A stretch of DNA of 64,000 nt. Origin: Clarireedia homoeocarpa. Its lineage: Eukaryota > Ascomycota > Leotiomycetes > Helotiales > Rutstroemiaceae. The DNA is taken from contig LNKV01000019.1 in assembly GCA_001465935.1 (NCBI GenBank), positions 62,001 to 126,000 on the forward strand, in the 5' to 3' direction. Shown here piece after piece: positions 23,462 through 35,287 of this stretch (its first letter is position 1; each line of letters starts with the position of its first letter). A program made the position numbers and the translations under genes. The notes beneath the pieces were generated by a model, which saw nothing but the letters and a program-made list of their open reading frames with translations, did not search any database and had not been told where the DNA came from.

Positions 23462-24318
23462 TTATCGATGCATATCAGGTCCACTAACAGGCGTCGGAGG
23501 CGGTGGATCTCGAATGAGTGATTTCTTCTCTGCTCCAAGGACAACTATATTCGTTCGTAGCACGTTAGCATAGCTCCTACTATACTATACCACATATCCT
23601 CTACTCCTCCGCCCCCCTCACTCCCTACCTACACATTCTCCCCCCAGCAAACAAAGAGTCAACACCAAAAACAAAAAGAAACTCCCCCAAACTAACCTCT
23701 ATCCCACAAAATCCAACTCGTAACAATCACAATCGGCAGCGCCACAATCGTCATCGTCACCCTCCTCGCCACACTCTGATAATTACTCGGCAGCGGTTTC
23801 TGCTGCTGCGAGCCCGTTGGGCGTGCACCCCCAGGCATGGTGAGTTGAGAGGTGATTGCCTGGTTGAGGGATTTGAGAGGGATTTTGGATGCTGCGGAGG
23901 GGATGGGTTTAGCCGTTGTTTTCGGGCTTGACGATGCGGAAACGGTAGTAGACTGCGGCAGCGGATGGGATCCTGATGCTGATGTAGATGCCTTCACTTT
24001 CTCCCGTTCCAATTCCCTCACCTGCGAGAGTATAGGCGACGACGAAGATGGTGTAGGCGGGGTGATTTTCGCATTCGCAGTCGCAGTCGCAGTCGCAGAT
24101 GCAGATCGAGCCTGCGCAGCAGATATGAGATTACTTTTCCCAGCCATCCCATGGGTCGCACTCTTCACCACCGTAGATTTTGCCGCCACGCTCTTCCCCT
24201 TCGACTTTCCCGCTGGCGGCTTTGTAGATTTCTGTCTCGTCGTCGTGGGCTCTGCTTCGGAAGCGACCAGCTTCTTAGGCCTGCCTCGTTTGTTCGCGAT
24301 GATTGATTCGGAGGACAT
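23462..24318 (-). CDS. Conserved-looking tail-anchored protein with AT-hook-like N-terminus (234 aa)
   Basis: Exons 24318-23697 and 23544-23462 on the minus strand; the 152-bp intron begins GTTAGT and the phase-1 junction gives WILWDRVVLGAEKK. Near the N-terminus KRGRPKK resembles an AT-hook core. Residues about 15-170 are low complexity (Ser, Thr, Ala, Lys, Pro). One hydrophobic segment near the C-terminus (about residues 186-205, VTMTIVALPIVIVTSWILW) is preceded by ARR and followed by about 30 residues. This suggests a tail-anchored membrane protein; the basic N-terminus may simply be disordered cytosolic sequence. I believe proteins with this C-terminal pattern are common in filamentous ascomycetes, from memory and unverified. 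Function unknown. Confidence 0.75.
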
Positions 24319-25208
24319 TTCTATTTTTGGCCAGTATTGGTGAAGCGCTACTGAAGATGGTAAGGCAATTGGGTCAACTTGGGCTTGAATTTGCGCAAGA
24401 AAAGTCGCGTTAATGAGAAATACCTTTTCTTTTTCTTTTTCTTGAATTTCTTAAATTCAGATCGTTTCCTTCCGATTTCCCCGCACCCGAATGCGTAAAG
24501 TGGGAAAGGGGAAAAAAACGTTGATATAGAATTCAGAATAACTTAACTACTCCGTAATCTGCCAAAAGTTTACTTCGTTCTACCTCTAGGAGTTTTAAAT
24601 ATTGCGGAGGAAGGAGGAGGACGGAAAGAAGGAAGGAAGTTGTTCACCAAATTCTTCAGTTTTTTATTTATTTAAATTTATGCATGAAATTCACGAAATT
24701 GGCGCGATGGTTGCTGGCAAGGATCCGAGTGCTGGCTTGCAATAACAATACTTGATATGTGGTGTTTTTTTTCTACCCAGAGGTGATAGCTTTGTGCAAG
24801 AAACAATCATTTCCAAGAGTCACAGTTCGATCGAGTGGTTGAGCCAGCTTGTTGAGCTGCTGCAGGCTGGCTAGCTGAAACTTCAACATGCAAAGTTCTT
24901 ATATCCTCATCTTGGACAGGTACCGGAGATATCTTTATCAATTGCTCTCACCAGTGTGAGGTCGCATCAAACACATGGCTTATCAATGAACTGAAGAAGA
25001 ATAAGATGATGGAGAATTTTCAATTCCGCCCCAGAACCTATTCAAGGTGCCGACCTATTCCTCGTTTTACCCTTTCACCATTCCCAAGAAGTAACACCTA
25101 TCCGACATCAAACCGACCTGCCGACCGAAAGACGCCACCATAGGTATCTATTAAATACAAACAATGATCCATACAAAAACCAACGCTGTCCATCCACCCA
25201 TTATGTCC
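24319..25208. other. Intergenic region
   Basis: About 890 bp holding the promoter of the tail-anchored protein gene and the 3' UTR of the MFS gene. It includes a TTTTCTTTTTCTTTTTCTTG pyrimidine tract at about 24424-24446 near the promoter side and several purine-rich GGAAGGAAGG stretches at 24605-24640. No gene seen. Confidence 0.5.
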
Positions 25209-27163
25209 TCACTTTTCCTCATCCATTGCTTCATCCATTGCCTCCAGACTATTCCGTCTACTATTCACTCTCGAGTTAGCTCTCGAGTTAGCTTTGCTAG
25301 CATGTCTACTATTGACCGCACTATTTGGGTTCGAGAAGCTGTTCTGTCTGCTACCCATCGCCTGTCTCAATCTCAAGTTCTGCTGACTACGAGCGAAAGA
25401 GTTTCCTCGAGAGCCAGTTGGCATTCTTGAGATTCTGGGCCCTCCAGTTTCTTTCTCGTGTAGGACTTCTTCGTGTGCTGCTCTAGCGTCGGAAAGTTGC
25501 TGGGCGAATGGCGATCGTTTGCGGAGAACAGGTCCCTTCCAGTAAATGACATAGACGGCGATTACGAGGACGAAGGAGATGCAGAAGAGGATTGTGGAGG
25601 CATATGCGAGAGGCTGTGATCCGATGTCTAGATAAAATGGTCAATATATGGCAAGCGTGATGTCGCGAGGGAGTGAAACTTACTTTGGAAGAAAGGTGTA
25701 GCGGGAATAGTCAAGACACCTGCGAGGAAATCTCTTGACCACCCATTTCCACCGGTAGCCGAAGCAGAATATGGTCCGTAAGCACAGATCATATAATCGA
25801 TGGTTGCCATGTAGATACTATAATTGGCGATTCCTACAACAGCGGCAAAGATCGAAGACGCAATCCAAGGCAATGGTGGGCCAGTAGAAGTCCAGGCGAA
25901 ACCGATCAATCCGATTGGCAGGCATGGGGCAGTGTATAGCAGGAACCAAAGTCTAGATTCATATTGTGCGTGTTCGTCATCAGGCTTGGTGCGACGTTCG
26001 TGAATGTTGCGCTTGATGGCGGGAATGAAGGCGAACCAGGCGATAAAGTATCCAACAAGAATGGGGATGAAAGAGAGGCCGAGTTCTACAGTGCCGAAAC
26101 CCCATTGCTTGTAGACAAGAGCGAAAGATTGAATGAACATAAAGATGAGAGCGTCAGAGAAGCCAGAGAGCAAACTCAAAGTCAGGACAATTGGTTCAGT
26201 CAAGAACATCTTGAATGGTCTGATCCAGGTGACCAGGATCTCTTTTCCTGAGAAACGTTCGCTGAAAGGCGTGAGTTCGTTTGGTCCATAAATGTTAGGG
26301 TTCTCGCCAGACTTTCGCATACGCTTCGCGATTTTGTCCATCATGATGGTAGTTCTCGTCTCGGGGACACAAACGGCATGAAGGATCTGTACGAAGCCTC
26401 CGAAAATAAGTTGAATCCAGATGTTCCATCTCCAAGGCAGGAAAGCCTCAACGAAGCCACCAACCACAGGACCAAGAACACTTCCACCGACCGAAGAGAA
26501 AACCACAAAAGCGACAGCGTATTGTTGGTCATCAGCTTCCCACATATCGGCAATCATGCCCAAAGTCACAGAACCTCCAGCCGAGGAAAGACCACCGAGC
26601 GCACGACCAACAATGATTGATGCAAAGTTAGGCGCAATTGCAACGGGAAGCTGCCAAATATTGACCAAGAACAACGAAAGTTGCAAGATGGGTTTGCGAC
26701 CCAGCTCCTCCGACCACGGCGCCCATAGCTCACAACCGAAAGCATACAAAACCAAGAAAATCATAGCACCAACTCGAGCACCTTGTTCGCTGACGTTGAA
26801 CTCTTTTGAGATACCTCCAATGGCATTGGAATATAAACTCGTATTGAAATTCATGGAAACCTGCACCAGGAAGATGACGGAGAGAATTCCCCATTTTTTC
26901 CATGTTGGGAAGCTGTATCCCAGTTTATCCCAACAATCTTCTTCTCTGATTTCAATCTTCTCATCCGAGGCCTTTGGTTCATTGGAGGGCCAATGTGCGT
27001 GGTGGGATGAATGTGGAAGTGGGTTGGTTGCGGCATTCTCGACATTCTCGTGATTAGCCTCGTGGTCGGAAATTTCTCCGGCTTTGGTTGCAGATGAAGT
27101 TTCGGAGTCGATCGGCTGATGGTTCTTGTTCAACCTGGCCTGCGCTGGATTTGCGGCGGCCAT
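25209..27163 (-). CDS. Major facilitator superfamily transporter, DHA1/polyamine-drug exporter type (632 aa)
   Basis: Exons 27163-25684 and 25627-25209 on the minus strand; a 56-bp intron (donor GTAAGT) lies just before the last membrane helix, and the phase-1 join gives FFQNIGSQPLAYA. About 95 N-terminal residues are hydrophilic, then twelve hydrophobic segments follow. ELGRKP after the second helix and GRALGGLSSAGGSVTLGMIADMW match the 12-helix DHA1 drug:proton antiporter group that includes fungal polyamine and azole exporters. It would act at the plasma membrane. The C-terminal tail of about 100 residues is unusual: after ISRMPTGSRGNSF it has repeated NSR steps (ANSRANSRVNSRRNS) and ends EAMDEAMDEEK. 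The repeated R-x-x-S-like sites could be phosphorylated (inference). The substrate is unknown. Confidence 0.88.
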
Positions 27164-30100
27164 TTTGATTATGAATTATTTCTATACTGTTTAGGGGGTG
27201 GTCAGTCGTCGTTTGGCAATTCAGATCCGAGCGGTTGGGAGAGAGGACGACCTACGACGGTGTGTCATGCAAGTGTGATATGTATCACTAGAATAGAAGA
27301 TGATTGTCTGTATACAAATACAATGCTGGATACTCGGCAACTCTTTACCGCAATCCACAAATGATTAATGAGAAATATTGGAGAGAATTGAAAAGAAAGA
27401 GGTTGAGGTGGAGGGAGGAGCAGACGAAGTTATACTTCCGCCGATAGTTGCTTCCTACGAACAAGTGCAGAATGGGGCAAGGGACTAGCTAAACCTAGCG
27501 CTGAGGCGTGGTCAAACGGTAGCTTCCTGTTTTCCAGTTAATCATTAAAAGCAGAAGGAGGAATCCGATATTTGGCAGAAATGGTAGAATCCTGTCCAGA
27601 TGTCTCGTATGAGTGGGAGTCGGACATGATACGTCATTACCTGCCCCCCCCTCCCCCTCGTTCTCTGCCTCTCCCATTTGTAGTCAGCTTTTGGACCCAA
27701 CCTCTAACCCATATTTCCAAAACTCCCCATGGGACCAATCCTTCCAAATTATTTGTAGCGGGGGACCAATGACAGCTTAGGTGATAGGCCCATTTTTTGA
27801 GTGCAGGTGGTGCAGACCAGTTTTCTAGAACTTGGAAAAACCTAGATTGGCGGCGAGCAGCTGTAGGGCTTAAAGTTAGATTTTTTTTAAATTGTTCCAT
27901 TGCTCCATTTACTGCTTTTACCTTTTTACTCGGTCTCTGTTCTCCTACCGGAAAACTTTAGATTCCACGCATCAACGCTTCCTCGTTCGCTGCCCTGGTT
28001 CTGGTACCCCTAAGGTCAGCGTAACATCTAGCTTAAGGGTCATAGCTGTCTATCTGTGGCTAGGGGTTACATCGGGGTTTCCTGGACTACAGACTACAGT
28101 AGGCCACCAGGGCCAGCTAGTTTGATGTACTCCACACAAAGCGATCGTCATGTTGCAGAGATGGTGACGTTGGTTCCGGGGTATGTGTATCGATTCTTGC
28201 TCGTAAAAATATAAGCACAGTTGGAACCTTTTACACGTCGTATGCGAGAGAGGGCCATGGTATTGTATTGTTCACTCTATTGCCATTATGAAATCAAGCA
28301 TTCTACTAGATCGAAATGCCATTCTCGATGAAATGTCTTGTTGAAAGAAGCAATGCCACCATGGCCACATCTTTGTAATGGTTTGTTCCTAAGCCCTTGG
28401 CGCGCCACTTTTTAGCAGCTAAAACCGAGCGTATAAGCGGTGTCGCCTGCTCTTAACAATTCGGCGGCTCACTACTCACTACGCACTACTCACTGCGGAG
28501 TAACCGAACATAGCAGTGTGATTGGTTCTTCTTAGGATATCCATATATCCATTTGTCACCGTCATCCGATCCCACCGGGCTCTCTTTGATACAGCAGTGC
28601 TTTGCAGATTTGTGTGGGCAACCCCAATTTTTACCAACGTGGTGAGTGTGTACGAAATATCTTTCAAGAGGTCCAATTTTCAATCTTCAATTGCGGTTTG
28701 CGCGCCTCCATCTGGAGACTGGAGTAAAAACCAATCATGAAACTCCTAATTCTGGAGGCACGAGATCTTTCGCCTCCACCCACTTTCACAGCTTCATGTC
28801 CGAAAGGCGAGAAGAGACGTTCTGTCCCACACATAACCAAAAGCAAGTTCAAAAAAAAAAAAAAAAAAGAAAAAGAAAAAAGAAAAAAAATCATAAGCAA
28901 TGACGCAACATCTGCCCTGTGCCCTGGTGCCATGCCATGCTCTGCCCTGTGCTTTTTAACGTTGGGTGGCCACAGGTGAGTCGGATAAGCCGCCCGACGA
29001 CGGATAAGGGAACTGTTATGCCTATCCTCGTAACCGTCAATCCTCCTGCAAGCGCGCCGCCCACCATCTCCATCATCCTGCAGGCAACCGGACTTATCCT
29101 ACTGTAGGAAACGTTACTGAACGGGCGGGCGTCTATCGATTCGATCCACCGCTGCTGTGCGCGTGAACAGAACATAGTTATCGGACCGAACAGCAGAGTC
29201 GGGTGGAGAACAGAGGAACAAGATCTTCGGCCGAAAAAGGACTCCTCAACCGAGCCCTGGAAAGACTGGGAAAGTCGTGGTGGAGAGCGGAGAATGGAGG
29301 GACTGGAGAGTGGGATGTGGGATGTGGGATATGGGATATGGGATATGGGATATGGGATGGCGGATATGGGATATGGGACATGGGATATGGGATGGCGGAT
29401 ATGGGATGGCGGATAGCGGATGGCGGATGGCACTGGGTTTCGGCACCTACATCGGCACCTACAGATTGGGGCTGATAGCTATCTGGATAGCAGCTGACAA
29501 AGAACCTACCTATGGTCCCAACTTGTGGGTTGAGGGTCAAGAAATTTGCAGTCCTGCTTCGTAAAACCTCCGTATACCTGCCGCACTCTGTGCGTGAATC
29601 GGTGGATGGCACTACTTACGGTAGGGATTGATGAGTCGCGATTTTGAGTGCCGAATCGTGGGCGTGTGCTGAGAGGGAAGAAAGGTAAGCGGCGAGTAGG
29701 TATATTGACTCAGTGTTCCAACGCACTCACCGTCGATCTCATGGACATCAAATGCAACGTGCAAACAAACGTGAGCTCTTGATCGGTGTTGCCGTATCAG
29801 GAAGTCCGTCCGGACATCATCGGGCGATCGTTTGGTTGTGCCTTGAATCATCTTCGGTAGGGGACTAGGCTTTTACGCTGATCCTGGTGATGATCATTAA
29901 AACGTCTTGGAAGAAAAAGAAAGGAGACCAAGAAAAGAAAATCATCAGGGAGGGAGCTTCGAGATCATGTGAATGATCCAGGGCAGTCCATGGCTTGTCC
30001 AGAATCGATAGATACATTCTCGGATGTTGAATGTTTGGAAAGACCCAAGCTCTGCCATAATTCGAGATCAATCCACACAATCAGATATCCCTCGCTAGGA

Positions 30101-32593
30101 TTTGTGTTTCTGATATGTTGAAGGAGCTGTACTGACTGCAGATTGTCGATGACAAAACTCTACGATCTTACTCTCCCACACCTAGATACTTCCGACCTTC
30201 TTATACTCAGGTGCATTCAACCCCCACGTCATCGACACCCCATCGTCACTTTCTTCCAATTTGAAACCCTGGAATGAAATATAAAAAAAACACACATGTG
30301 AATTCGCTGCAACCAGTTCTTATTCCTGTCCTTCTTTACTACGACTAACGTCTGGCGATAGCACCTTTTGTTGCATATCTGAATGCATTTCCTTGATTTT
30401 GACTTCACAAAGGCTGCGAAAAAAAACAGGTTTGGCGAGGGTGAGATGAGCAACAAAATACGAATTGAATAATAGGGGAGAGATCGGATAGCTGCATTAT
30501 GATGTTTTGGAGGCTCAAAAAGGGGAGATCATTAAGTCTAGATCGTTTGATGAGGGGCCGAGAACGAGATGGACATGAAAATGGCAGAGAATATTTGGGG
30601 GAAGGTGGTGGCTGAGGATGGGAATGCCTACAGTACGATGACGGAATCATCGAGATGCTTGGCATATCTCATATTCATAAATGATATATTGCTTTCTGTT
30701 CATACTCGCGTCATGATACGGGACTTTGTTTTGCTCCTGTCCATCTTGTCTATGGAAGTATATCACGTCCTCCAGCTTCCTGTTTGGGACTTTGGCGACG
30801 AATAGGTATCGTCGATGATACGTTGGAAGTTTATGCGACTTAGTCAAGGGTCCATGAGCACTCCAATCGCGATTCTCCAGTCCTGGATAACAAACCGGGT
30901 TCTGTTTCTAGTACAGCGCGGATTTGAAGATTTCGAATGTCTAATAGGATGCTACGTCAAGGTCGCCAGGTATACGATTATTGCATTGACGAACGGTTCT
31001 CAAATCTCGAGATACACATCGCATAAAAGAGCGTTGGTTCTTACTTCTACCTATTCGTTATTCTCTTCTGCTTAGTTTGCCAACATACTGTCGCTGTCTG
31101 TCCATGAATACAATACGAAAATATCTTCACCCACACTGTCCAAGAGCACTGACGACTTCCTACTGCAGGCAATCCATCATATCACATCATACCGTCACAC
31201 TCTCGCTCAGTCACCTCACTACTGCCAACTAACATAAACTACACCTTGAAGCAAACAAATAGAAGACACTTCAACATCGCTCAACTCAGGGATTCTTAAG
31301 TGTGATATCATCAACGTAAGACAACACATTCATCACTATTTTTGCTTCTTTCTGCAAATCTACCTCATCATCTTTGTGCCATCGTCCACTATATCGATCG
31401 ATTCATTACTTTCATTCCCCATAGGAAGAAACGGAGTATCTATTTCCGCCGCATTGCAGATACTTAAGTCATCTACGTCGCGCATTGATCTGTTTGTCTT
31501 GTCGCTCGTCACTTCTTGGACTTTGACGTGGACTTCGACTTCATATTCTATAAGACTATTCAAAAAGAACTTACATGCTTAACAGGCCGACTGACAACTT
31601 ATTATCATGTCATTATTCTACTGTGCAAGCTTCATTATCACCACTCGACATCATCCAAAGACTTGCTTACCTCCTCGACAACCAACTTAGTTGTCTTTAG
31701 CTTTCAGGACTCTTGTACACTTCGTCTTCGCAACGTTCAGTATCTGAGGCCAGTTTCTGGGATAGTACGTGCCATACATACTATCATATATGTACAACAT
31801 CATCTCCAAACCCAGGTACCACATCTTTCTCCTGGCTGGCTGATCGGACATGATATCCAGGATTACCTAGCCTACTACCCAACTATATATCTCAACTGCT
31901 GCACTTAGTAACACAGTCATTCAACATCTATCCCGTACCTCCCATTTGCTCCTGCCTTCTTTGCATCGAATCAACGTATCTCCCTCAAGCAGTTCGGCAT
32001 AACCATACCCCATAGGAGAGAACACTTCCACATCTTACATCCACACCACATCATATCATATCACATAACCTTCCACAACCAACAATCAGGACTAGGTATA
32101 TCAATCCTCTTAACCTTAGTTCCTTACATCTCATTCACTATTCATGGAATAAACCCCCTATACGCCGATATGCAAATCGACGGAGGAAGGATCGATCTAG
32201 AGATAGCCAAGGTCAGTTAGCGTTTGAATGGGAATATAAAAATCAACTCCCCAAAGATACTATGAATTCGATAGGCAGTGACGAGAATGTTAATCGATAG
32301 ATTGAGGATTGGAGTTGTAGGGGATAAGAAGAGAAGTCGTAGAAGATATTCGACCAGCTGTTTTGTTTGCCTTGGCTCAATCACACCACCCTCAAAACCA
32401 AGCACATTCTTGCTCACCTCACCAGTCCCTCTATCCATCTATCCCATCATCCTGCCCACCATCCATCCCTCCCCTATATCCCACACTCCACCCTCGAGCC
32501 TCTTCCAACACTCCCACACCCACCCACATATAACCCCCAATAACCCGCCCCGTCCCATCAAAGCCTCCTCCAGGCCATAACAATAATAATTCA
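27164..32593. other. Long gene-poor region (5.4 kb)
   Basis: No protein gene could be supported between the MFS start and the tRNA. Open frames are short, overlapping and without motifs. The region contains an A-rich tract (28851-28890), a minisatellite (29302-29432) and pyrimidine-rich stretches at 32380-32580. It may be long UTR/promoter sequence, non-coding transcription or old mobile-element debris; nothing in it allows a choice. Confidence 0.5.
29302..29432. repeat. Minisatellite with 7-bp unit GGGATAT and variants
   Basis: About 18 degenerate copies of a 7-nt unit: GGGATGT, then mostly GGGATAT, then GGGATGGC/GGATAGC variants at the right end. Because 7 is not a multiple of 3, all frames on both strands stay open and give repetitive WDMGYGI- and PISHIPY-like translations that are artefacts. 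A compositional array, not a gene. Confidence 0.9.
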
Positions 32594-32694
32594 GGTCGCT
32601 TAGCTCAGTTGGTTAGAGCGTGGTGCTAATATAGACGCGACAATCGCCTCCATAGCAGACGCCAAGGTCGCGAGTTCGACCCTCGTAGTGACCA
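32594..32694 (+). tRNA. tRNA-Ile (anticodon AAU) with a 27-nt intron
   Basis: The acceptor arms GGTCGCT (32594-32600) and AGTGACC (32687-32693) pair, with one G-U pair; the discriminator base is A32694. The D arm contains AGCTCAGTTGGTTAGAGC and the T arm GCGAGTTCGACCCTCGT. The anticodon stem TGGTG pairs with CGCCA, and the loop reads CTAATA + A after removing an intron at 32632-32658, one base 3' of anticodon AAT (32628-32630), the standard position. In eukaryotes the A34 becomes inosine to read Ile codons. The A and B boxes of the internal Pol III promoter are the D and T arms. A T-rich Pol III terminator follows. Confidence 0.95.
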
Positions 32695-32700
32695 GTTAAC

Positions 32701-32719
32701 TTTTTTTTTTTTCTTTTTT
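32701..32719 (+). terminator. RNA polymerase III terminator of tRNA-Ile
   Basis: A run of 12 T (32701-32712), one C and six more T begins 7 nt after the tRNA, the expected Pol III stop. Confidence 0.9.
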
Positions 32720-33613
32720 GCTTTTTATAACTGTGAGTTAGTTTGCAAGGGGAGGGTACAGGGAAGGAGATAGGGGAAGGAAAACAGAAGAGCTGGAGAG
32801 TGGATGGATATGGAGATAGATAGTCGCTTGAGCGTTTAAGCGGGGGGGGGTTAGGGGAGGAGGTGCATCATGTGATTTTTTTATTTTTTTTTTGTGGGTG
32901 GGTTGCTGGAATGGGAAGACGTGTTAGTGGTTTTTTTTGGTTTTAAGGGGTTTTGAAGTCTGAGTGATGTTTTTACAGTTCGTTGTATCTACTAATACTA
33001 TCCACAACTGAGATTTACTTTTGTGGTGAGTGAATTTTGGGATATGGTACTGTATGTAATGTAATGTGGTGTGGATTTCGCGGTGGTGTACAGTAAGTAG
33101 TGAGTAGTAGCGGGTGGGGACATAGGGTTTGGGTGGAGCCTGGAGTAAAAAATTTTGGTTAATTTTTTCATCTTCGTTCGTTTCTTGGGTTCGGAAGTTA
33201 TGAATTGCTAAATATCTACCGAATTTTAGCATATGTTGGGTTGAGATAACCTTGGGTGTTCTAGGGTGTTCTAGGGAAATAATGTGGAATTGGGACTTTG
33301 AGACTGCCGGATTGTGTGGAATTTGGTGGGTTAGACCCGAGGTGAGTACTAGAGACAATCATCGGCTATAATTGAACAGCATTGGATGATGGGTGCTGCT
33401 GAGCACATTTGAATGTTGTATTCGTTGGCTTGTCTGCTACGTTTTTGGCAGGGATATGTATGACTTGGATGTAGCTGTGGCTCATATTCTGATACTTTAT
33501 ATGTCAAGGTCCCTCCTTTCCACCTCACCAATTCACCTCAATAGTTTCCTCTCCCTATATCCCCCCTTCTCTCCCTATATCCCTCCTTCTCACCCACATC
33601 TCCTCCGCCTGGC
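32720..33613. other. Intergenic region downstream of the tRNA
   Basis: About 900 bp with short G and T homopolymers (near 32843 and 32877-32893) and pyrimidine-rich DNA at 33535-33600. It should contain the 3' UTR of the GH79 gene. A 144-codon minus-strand frame (32924-33358) looks random. No gene supported. Confidence 0.5.
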
Positions 33614-35287
33614 TCACAAATAAACCAAAACCGCCTCACTAGCTCCAACAATCCAACTTCCCACCCCATTACTCCCAACACTCCCAACCTCGAACGTCTC
33701 CGTACCTCCAACAACACAACTCCCATTCGCAACCGTCTGACCCCCAAAACTCGGGTTCTCCCCCTGATCAACCCTACTTAACGCACTCTTCGCCGTCAGC
33801 CTTTTCGTCTTCGTCTGTTTCCCCGCTGCCAGTCCTCCCAGCACAAAAGTCTGCGACCCTCGCGTTCCCGTCCCGTTGTAGTAGTCGGAATTATAAAAAA
33901 CCGCTTTGATGGGCACTTTTCCCGCATCATATAGTACGTAAGCTCCGTAGTTCGTTTTCCCTGTATCTAGTTGCGAGATGTATGATGATCCGGCGAATGC
34001 GCTCACTGTTAGCCACGCACCGTAGTAAGGAGATCCGGCATCGTAGCGTCCCCACCAGCAGTAGTAGCATGCGCCGATGGTGCCGTGATGGAAATAGATG
34101 GTGGTGATGTTAAGCACTGTGCTGCGGAGGATGTAATCCATGGTCCATAGCGCGGCACCAAAGGTTGGAGATACGGTCGCGGCTCCTCCGCCGGATACGG
34201 AGTTCGTCTCCCCAAGTACGTATTCTTTCCCAACCGCGGTGGCAGCGAGAACGTCCGTACCGATGGGAGCGAGATTCGAGACGATGGTGCTGTGACTCAT
34301 AAGATTGGGGAGCGTGCCGCCAGGGTAGTTGTGATGCGCGTAGTCGCGGACGTATTGACGGACGGTAGAGTTGCCACTGGCGATCAGTTCGGCAGCTCCC
34401 CAGGTGGGTGGGGCGGAGTTGGAGTTGCCGGCTTGGATTATGTTGGTTGTTTGAAGAGCGGTACCGACCTGTATGCCCCAGTTATTTTGGGACGCAGCAT
34501 CGATAGCAGGGGACCAAGAAGGGGAAGCGATGGGCTGCACGCCAGAGTAGTCTAGAAATTGGTAAGTGATGTGATGAAGACAATTTGAGCTACAAGAAGG
34601 TAGATTTACATTCAGGTTCATTGCCTAGTTCGATTGCTTTCAGGTTTCCCATACTGCTTTTCGCAGATTTGGCGGCAAGAATGGTGTTTGTGATGTTATT
34701 ATGGCCACGGTTGAGGCCTGTAATGAATTAGTCTTCAAGGACTTGGTCGACCCCTTGAAAGGGAATTTGAAGGGAACGTGAAAATACCTAAGACGACTGT
34801 TCCGGCATAAGTAGCAGCGAGCTTCATCAGTGAAGAACCAAAAGTCAACGAAGCTGGAGCATCTGTCGGAGAAGCTACTGTGTAAACTACATATGCACTT
34901 GTAGCTGGATCATATGTTGCACGATCCCTATCATAGACAGTTTAGCACTTCATCATCGCCAGCATCTGAGAAGACCGAAAAGCATACTGTGTTGTTCCTC
35001 CAATGCGGATCGGAGGCCAAATTCCACTCAGCGATTGGAAATTTTTCAAGCATTGATTCGTAGCAGTGACGTTCGTAAAATATGATGGGTACGCGAAGAA
35101 TTCGAAGCTGGTGGTATTTCAGTAATCATCTTCAAATTTATGGGAGGGGGAATGCGTACGAGACACCAACAGGTGCTGGGGCAAGCTTTGCTGCGCTGGT
35201 TGGAGCACTCGATGGCACTGTGTAAGTGACTGTAGCTGCTTCTGTGAGCACCGGAAGTACCCAAAAGACCTTCATTGAAAACATCAT
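33614..35287 (-). CDS. Secreted GH79 family beta-glucuronidase-like glycoside hydrolase (477 aa)
   Basis: Exons on the minus strand: 35287-35160, 35107-34988, 34927-34788, 34717-34610 and 34551-33614; the four introns (52-70 bp) all join in frame. Signal-peptide-like start MMFSMKVFWVLPVLTEAA, though short in hydrophobic core. SFEFFAYPSYF and IRIGGTTQDRATYD are followed by IELGNEPEYY, with the acid/base Glu163 in the Asn-Glu pair typical of clan GH-A, and VLGETNSVSGGG with the probable nucleophile Glu280. FGAALWTMDYILRST and the C-terminal beta domain agree with fungal GH79 (beta-glucuronidase/4-O-methylglucuronidase, heparanase relatives) that remove glucuronic acid from arabinogalactan or glycosaminoglycan-like chains. 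Secretion and the plant-cell-wall target are inferences. Two further in-frame ATGs (35284, 35275) could be the start. Confidence 0.9.

Noticed and set aside
23852..24343. 163-codon plus-strand frame
   Set aside because: Shadow of the minus-strand tail-anchored protein gene, caused by its Ser/Thr/Ala-rich codons.
29178..29612. Pro/His/Ile-rich or Trp/Gly-rich proteins around 29.3 kb
   Set aside because: These are translations of the 7-bp minisatellite in different frames.
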